From: an uncultured Prevotella sp.
Lineage (GTDB): Bacteria; Bacteroidota; Bacteroidia; Bacteroidales; Bacteroidaceae
Direction of reading: 5' to 3'
NCBI GenBank assembly: GCA_937877595.1
Contig: CALFIY010000030.1
Span: forward strand, 1-10,671
DNA: 10,671 nucleotides
In this document: piece by piece, positions 6,523-10,671 of the stretch
Layout of the letters: every line of letters starts with the position of its first letter
How positions within the stretch are numbered: the first letter of the stretch is position 1
Made by a program: the position numbers and the translations under genes
Notes under the pieces: generated by a model
What the model was told of the DNA's origin: nothing
The model's input: the letters and a program-made list of their open reading frames with translations, nothing else
Databases searched by the model: none

Positions 6523-7344
6523 ATGGCAGGATATTTAGTGAGTGACACACGTAAGGTTACTACGCATCGCTTTATTGAAATGAAACAAAAAGGTGAGAAG
6601 ATTTCTATGCTCACCTCTTATGACTTTACCACTGCCGGTATAGTGGACCAGGCTGGTGTCGACGGTATATTGATTGGCGATTCTGCCTCTAACGTGATGG
6701 CTGGAAACCAGACCACGCTGCCTATGACGGTAGACCAGATGATATACCATGCACGCTCAGTAGTGCGCGCTGTGCAGCGTGCGCTCATAGTGTGCGACAT
6801 GCCTTTCGGCTCGTATCAGGTAGATGCTGCCGAAGGCGTAATGAATGCAGTACGCATAATGAAGGAGAGCGGATGTGACGCGCTGAAACTGGAGGGCGGC
6901 GCTGAGATACAAGACACTGTGAAGCGCATCCTGGATGCAGGTATTCCCGTAATGGGACATCTCGGACTCACGCCGCAGAGCATAAACAAGTTTGGAACTT
7001 ATGCAGTGCGCGCTAAGGAACAGGCAGAGGCTGAAAAACTGCTGTCCGATGCAAAGTTGCTTGCCGAACTGGGTTGCTTTGCCGTGACTTTGGAGAAAGT
7101 GCCAGCCGCGCTGGCTGAGCAGGTGAGCCGTGAGATACCTGTCCCGACAATAGGCATTGGCGCCGGCGGACATTGCGACGGTCAGGTATTGGTTGTGGCA
7201 GATATGCTTGGCATGACAAAGGGATTTTCGCCACGCTTCCTGCGTCGCTATGCCAACCTTAACGATGTTATGACCGACGCCATTGGCCGCTACGTCGCTG
7301 ACGTTAAGAGCGGCGACTTTCCCAACGAACAAGAATCCTACTAA
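6523..7344 (+). CDS. panB: 3-methyl-2-oxobutanoate hydroxymethyltransferase (ketopantoate hydroxymethyltransferase)
   Basis: Transfers a hydroxymethyl group from 5,10-methylenetetrahydrofolate to 2-oxoisovalerate to form ketopantoate, the first committed step to pantothenate and CoA; cytoplasmic. The 273-residue barrel protein has the expected blocks: ISMLTSYDFTTAGIVDQAG, LIGDSASNVMAGNQTTLPMT, CDMPFGSYQ, ALKLEGG, PVMGHLGLTPQSINKFG, LEKVPAALA and PTIGIGAG. The metal-binding acids Asp53, Asp92 and Glu124 and the catalytic Glu191 are present, so the enzyme looks functional. Length is normal for the family. The ATG at 6523 follows the HAD stop by 10 bases, and the stop lies 2 bases before the transporter start. 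No panC or panD is in the window. Confidence 0.97.
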   Translation: MAGYLVSDTRKVTTHRFIEMKQKGEKISMLTSYDFTTAGIVDQAGVDGILIGDSASNVMAGNQTTLPMTVDQMIYHARSVVRAVQRALIVCDMPFGSYQVDAAEGVMNAVRIMKESGCDALKLEGGAEIQDTVKRILDAGIPVMGHLGLTPQSINKFGTYAVRAKEQAEAEKLLSDAKLLAELGCFAVTLEKVPAALAEQVSREIPVPTIGIGAGGHCDGQVLVVADMLGMTKGFSPRFLRRYANLNDVMTDAIGRYVADVKSGDFPNEQESY

Positions 7345-7346
7345 GT

Positions 7347-8534
7347 TTGCAGACAGTGAACAATCAGAACAGTCCGGTGCATTTCCGGCTGTGGCATCGT
7401 GAGTTCTGGCAGTTGGCAATAGCCCAAATGCTGCTCTCAGTATCAGTGGGGATGCTTATTCCCACACTGCCGTTGTGGCTTTTCAACGAGCAGAATTTCT
7501 CAGCCTCTCAGGTAGGACTTTCAATGGGTGTTTTTGCCATTGGACTTTATCTGCTGGGACCGTTCTGCTCATATCTTGTGCAGCACTATCGCCGCAATGC
7601 CGTCTGTATGTGGGCAGTGGTCGGAGTTGCTGCTGCATTCGGTGTGTTGTGGTATGCCGATAGGAGCCGCTGCACGTTTGTCATGCCTTGGGTCATTGTT
7701 GCGGTGAGGCTTTTCATGGGAGCCGCGTTCGGCTTGTCTCAGATGGTGCTTGCCAGCACACTGATAATTGACATTACAGAGTCATACCAGCGCACAGAGG
7801 CCAATCACAGTTCTTCGTGGTTCTCTCGCTTCGGCCTCTCGTTGGGGCCGCTGATCGGTATCTTGTTTCTGATGTATGCCGACTTCCACACCATGTTGCT
7901 TGCCGGACTGGCAGCAATAGCCATAGCATTGTTGCTGATAGGCGGCGTGCAGTTTCCGTTCCGTGTTCCCAGCGAGCGTTTCTCTCTGTGTAGCACTGAC
8001 CGTTTCCTGCTGTTCTCAAGTTGGCCTCTGTGGCTGTTCCTGTTGGCGGTGGGCTTGGTGACGGGAATGGTTTTCTCGCTGCCGTTGTCCGCTCAGTTCT
8101 ATGGTTTTCTGATGGTAGGCTTTTTGCTCGCCCTGTTGGCGCAGCGCTATGTCTTTCGTGAAGCAGAGTTGAAGAGCGAAGTGGTGAGCGGACTCTTATT
8201 GCTTTTGGCTGCAATTCTTGTGATACTCAGCCAGCCTGCTCATACCACAGACGTCGTGGCTGCACCGCTGATGGGTTGTGGCGTTGGCATCACAGCCTCG
8301 CGTCTCCTTTTGTTTTTTATTAAGATGAGCCGCCATTGTCAGCGCGGTACATCGCAGAGCACCTGCCTGCTTGCATGGGAGTCGGGACTGTCATTGGGAA
8401 TTGGTGTGGGATATGCTGTCTTTTACGTGCAGCCTGCCCGTCTGCTTTACGTGGCGGTAGGCATAACCGTGGCGTTGCTTTTTGTCTACACACGCATACT
8501 TCACGACTGGTTTCTGAACAACAAGAACAGATAG
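7347..8534 (+). CDS. Major facilitator superfamily transporter, non-ATG start
   Basis: An inner-membrane protein of up to 395 residues with about twelve hydrophobic segments in a 6+6 arrangement. The first is at about 21-45 (FWQLAIAQMLLSVSVGMLIP), and a short polar loop at about 202-222 separates the halves. Loop 2-3 has SYLVQHYRRN, a worn form of MFS motif A. The basic tail HDWFLNNKNR ends the protein. The substrate is unknown; no drug- or sugar-specific motif was recognised. The frame has no ATG before Met28, which lies inside the first membrane helix, and is closed upstream by a TAA at 7305-7307. Translation must therefore start at TTG 7347, GTG 7356 or GTG 7377, right after the panB stop, which suggests translational coupling to panB. 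A role in exporting or importing a pantothenate-related compound is only a guess from position. Confidence 0.85.
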   Translation: MQTVNNQNSPVHFRLWHREFWQLAIAQMLLSVSVGMLIPTLPLWLFNEQNFSASQVGLSMGVFAIGLYLLGPFCSYLVQHYRRNAVCMWAVVGVAAAFGVLWYADRSRCTFVMPWVIVAVRLFMGAAFGLSQMVLASTLIIDITESYQRTEANHSSSWFSRFGLSLGPLIGILFLMYADFHTMLLAGLAAIAIALLLIGGVQFPFRVPSERFSLCSTDRFLLFSSWPLWLFLLAVGLVTGMVFSLPLSAQFYGFLMVGFLLALLAQRYVFREAELKSEVVSGLLLLLAAILVILSQPAHTTDVVAAPLMGCGVGITASRLLLFFIKMSRHCQRGTSQSTCLLAWESGLSLGIGVGYAVFYVQPARLLYVAVGITVALLFVYTRILHDWFLNNKNR

Positions 8535-8565
8535 CGGCTCCTTGCCGATATTTGTTTGAGTTTTA
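8535..8565 (+). terminator. Possible weak terminator between convergent genes
   Basis: Immediately after the transporter stop, CGGC (8535-8538) and GCCG (8544-8547) can pair around a five-base loop. A T-rich but interrupted stretch follows (8549-8565). The 4-bp stem is short for an intrinsic terminator. It sits in the 38-base gap between two convergent genes, where termination is expected. Confidence 0.27.
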
Positions 8566-8572
8566 GCCTATA

Positions 8573-10671
8573 CTATCTTCCGCATAGTTTAACATACGGA
8601 CATATCCGGCAGGTTTTCAGGTTTTCCGTCGGAGAAAAGTCAATTTCAGGATTGAAAATCTCGTCAAGACATTTGCTGATATTCTGTTTAAGTTCATCTA
8701 AAAACGGTGCTACGTCGCTGATTGGCTCGTCCTTGAAGCGAAGCGTAGGGTCGTAGTCGTCAGTACTGGCGTGCTGTATAAAAAGCAAAGCAGGACTTAC
8801 GGGCAAATGACGGGCATTTAAATTCTGGTCTTCGCTTACGATGCCGCTGTAGAGCATTGTCTGAAGATAGTAGCCGGCATGGTAGTCGTCAGAACTGAAA
8901 ACGGCATCCATGTCTGGCAACATCTGCATTTCGCCGCCACCTGTTTTGTAGTCAATCACCCTTATTCGTTCCTCTCCCGCAGCATCTGTGACGCTGTCCA
9001 GACGGTCGATGGTGCCACCAATAGTTGTAGTCAGGTCGACATGTCCGTTGTTGATGTGAATATCTGTGACAACGGGAGTTTCCAGTTGCAGTATTGTGAA
9101 TGGCGTGAGATGCAGGTCGAGTTCCAGCAGTCTTCGTACGTAGTAGATGATTACTTCGCGATTGATAAGTTGCAGTCCGTTATAATCGCGCAGTTCTGGC
9201 ATTTCCTGATGGAATGCCCTGTCTACGGCCTGCTCTATGAGAACTTTCGAGCGCAGTGCCATTTCTATCTGCTGTCGCTCTATGCGGTTACCTGACAGCA
9301 TCATCTGCTCATAAATGTACTGTGCAGCGGCATGGAATATCAGACCAAACAGACGGTCGTCAATGTTGACTTCCTCATCGTCTTCTTCGCGGAGCCCGGC
9401 AAGGTAGTTGTAGAAGAATTTCAGTTGACAACTGCGGTAGGTATTTATCGCAGTTGGCGAAATCACGGCACTTCCCTGCTTATAACTCTCTTTGCCGAAG
9501 CGTGCGGCCAGTGCGCTCATCACGCTGGGTGTTTTGCTTATCGCTGCAGCAGTGATGGCTGTAGTGGCTTGTCCTGTCTGTAGCGTCTTTTGCTGAATGT
9601 CGTGACCTCCCTCAACGAGCAGTTGCAGCATGAAGCGGCTCATTTCGCCAGTATGGCTTTCGTCAGCGGTATTGTTGTACACTATCGTTACGTCGCTGGC
9701 GCGCTGCAACAGGTGCAGGAAGTGGTAGGCATAGAGTGAATTGTTGTGGTCGGCTGTCGTCAATCCGTAGGCGCGGCGCAGGCTGTATGGTATGAACGAA
9801 CTGCTGTTGGTGCCGCGTGGCATGTTGCCGTCATTACATGAAAGCAGCAGTACGTGATCGAAATCCAGGTTGCGCGACTCCAGCAGTCCCATCACCTGTA
9901 TTCCCTCAGCCGGCTCTCCATGGAAAGGTACCGACGTGTTTTGTATCAGTTGGTTAAGCAGTCGCTGCAGTGTGAGCAGGTCGACGTTCAGGTCGCCGCT
10001 CTCCACGAGTTGCGACAAGCGGTTTAGGAGAGTGTATGTGCGGAAAAGCGACTCGCCTTCCAGCGGGTCGTCCTTATGTCCTGACTTAGCCACAGACTGT
10101 GCCACGTTGCTAATCAGGCTTACCAGCCATTGCATTGTAGCAGTCGTAGTAGCCACGTCGCCGTGCTTGCAACTGCGTAGCATCTCGTCGCTTATAAGTT
10201 GGCCGTATGGATGGCGGCGTAGTGTGCGCAGCGACCGTGGACGGAAGCCAATGGTCTGCAGGGCCATCAGTTGGGCAACAAGTGATGCGGCAGGAGTTTG
10301 CGAAAGAGGATAGCCCGTGGTAATGTTCACCTGCTGGGCCTCTGTAGGCAGACAGTGAACTACGGTGGGCAGCAGTTTCTCGTCGCACATCAGAATGGCA
10401 GTGCGCCGTCCGTCGTCAATGCGTCCGTTTTCTTTCAGCCATGTGCTGACATAGCGTGCCTGAATGTCTTCTGTCGGAGCAGCAAGAAACGAAATCTTTT
10501 TCTTCTCCTGGAACATCCTGTAGATATCGGCATTACCGTTGTCAAGTTCATTGGGAAACGTGTCGCGGTACCTGACGATGTGCTGCCCTGCCTCATGTCC
10601 GTGTGTATAGTAGTGGTCGAAGTCCCAGTAGAACAGGGCACGCCCCTCGCGGTGCAGTCGGCGGAACAGAT
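8573..10671 (-). CDS. AddB-like helicase/PD-(D/E)XK nuclease with Fe-S motif, C-terminal part
   Basis: The frame is open from the stop at 8573-8575 to the right edge, giving 698 codons of a larger protein. An internal ATG at 10516 is not the real start, because coding continues beyond it with family-like sequence (ALFYWDFDHYYTHGHEAG). The central region holds worn helicase-type motifs near 9820-9900 (VMGLLESRNLDFDHVLLLS). The C-terminal nuclease has SPTAINTYRSCQLKFFYNY (near 9410-9465), FGLIFHAAAQ, GTIDRLD (near 9000-9020) and IDYKTG (8939-8956), which carries the catalytic Asp and Lys, then YYLQTMLYSG. Four cysteines, one at 9428-9430 and a C-x2-C-x5-C set at 8609, 8600 and 8582, match the 4Fe-4S arrangement of AddB-type nucleases. 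The likely role is double-strand-break end resection for recombination with an AddA-like partner. The N-terminal Walker A region is outside the window, so helicase activity cannot be judged. Confidence 0.88.
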   Translation of the reverse strand, partial: LFRRLHREGRALFYWDFDHYYTHGHEAGQHIVRYRDTFPNELDNGNADIYRMFQEKKKISFLAAPTEDIQARYVSTWLKENGRIDDGRRTAILMCDEKLLPTVVHCLPTEAQQVNITTGYPLSQTPAASLVAQLMALQTIGFRPRSLRTLRRHPYGQLISDEMLRSCKHGDVATTTATMQWLVSLISNVAQSVAKSGHKDDPLEGESLFRTYTLLNRLSQLVESGDLNVDLLTLQRLLNQLIQNTSVPFHGEPAEGIQVMGLLESRNLDFDHVLLLSCNDGNMPRGTNSSSFIPYSLRRAYGLTTADHNNSLYAYHFLHLLQRASDVTIVYNNTADESHTGEMSRFMLQLLVEGGHDIQQKTLQTGQATTAITAAAISKTPSVMSALAARFGKESYKQGSAVISPTAINTYRSCQLKFFYNYLAGLREEDDEEVNIDDRLFGLIFHAAAQYIYEQMMLSGNRIERQQIEMALRSKVLIEQAVDRAFHQEMPELRDYNGLQLINREVIIYYVRRLLELDLHLTPFTILQLETPVVTDIHINNGHVDLTTTIGGTIDRLDSVTDAAGEERIRVIDYKTGGGEMQMLPDMDAVFSSDDYHAGYYLQTMLYSGIVSEDQNLNARHLPVSPALLFIQHASTDDYDPTLRFKDEPISDVAPFLDELKQNISKCLDEIFNPEIDFSPTENLKTCRICPYVKLCGR

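Noticed and set aside
6757..7419. Minus-strand ORF of 220 codons opposite panB
   Set aside because: Antisense to a fully recognisable panB; the translation is His-, Ser- and Cys-rich without domains.

Overview
The window looks like a chromosomal segment of a Bacteroidota bacterium, most likely a member of Bacteroidales close to Prevotella. I infer this from a periplasmic-propeller regulator of the hybrid two-component type (a Bacteroidota hallmark), from TAnnTTTG-type -7 promoter boxes in the one sizeable intergenic region, and from coding sequence of roughly balanced GC with AT-rich gaps. No rRNA, tRNA, insertion sequence, CRISPR array or phage gene was seen. Two genes run off the edges.

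Layout. Left half, minus strand (about 5706 down to 1): a tight four-gene run. kdsA (KDO-8-phosphate synthase) is followed by kdsD (arabinose-5-phosphate isomerase), then a very large membrane-spanning regulator, then the start of an exported, probably phospholipase D / cardiolipin-synthase-like protein cut by the left edge. Gaps are 21, about 29 (or 2, depending on the start used) and 4 bases, so they are probably one operon. The first two enzymes make the KDO sugar of the lipopolysaccharide inner core.

Middle: a 189-base divergent AT-rich promoter region (5673-5861). Plus strand (5862-8534): a HAD-family phosphatase or mutase, panB (first committed step of pantothenate synthesis) and a 12-TM major facilitator transporter, with gaps of 10 and 2 bases. 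The transporter has no usable ATG start.

Right, minus strand (8573 to the right edge): the C-terminal part of an AddB-like helicase/nuclease with an iron-sulfur PD-(D/E)XK domain. It is convergent with the transporter and its N-terminus lies outside the window.

Most interesting: the regulator at 175-3918 has the sensor and output ends of a hybrid two-component system (propeller, Y_Y_Y, membrane helix, receiver-like domain, AraC domain). It has lost the kinase ATPase domain, the phospho-accepting histidine (Asp instead) and the receiver's phospho-accepting aspartate (Lys instead). It looks like a phosphorylation-independent transmembrane transcription factor, placed in an envelope-biosynthesis operon rather than beside a glycan-utilisation locus.
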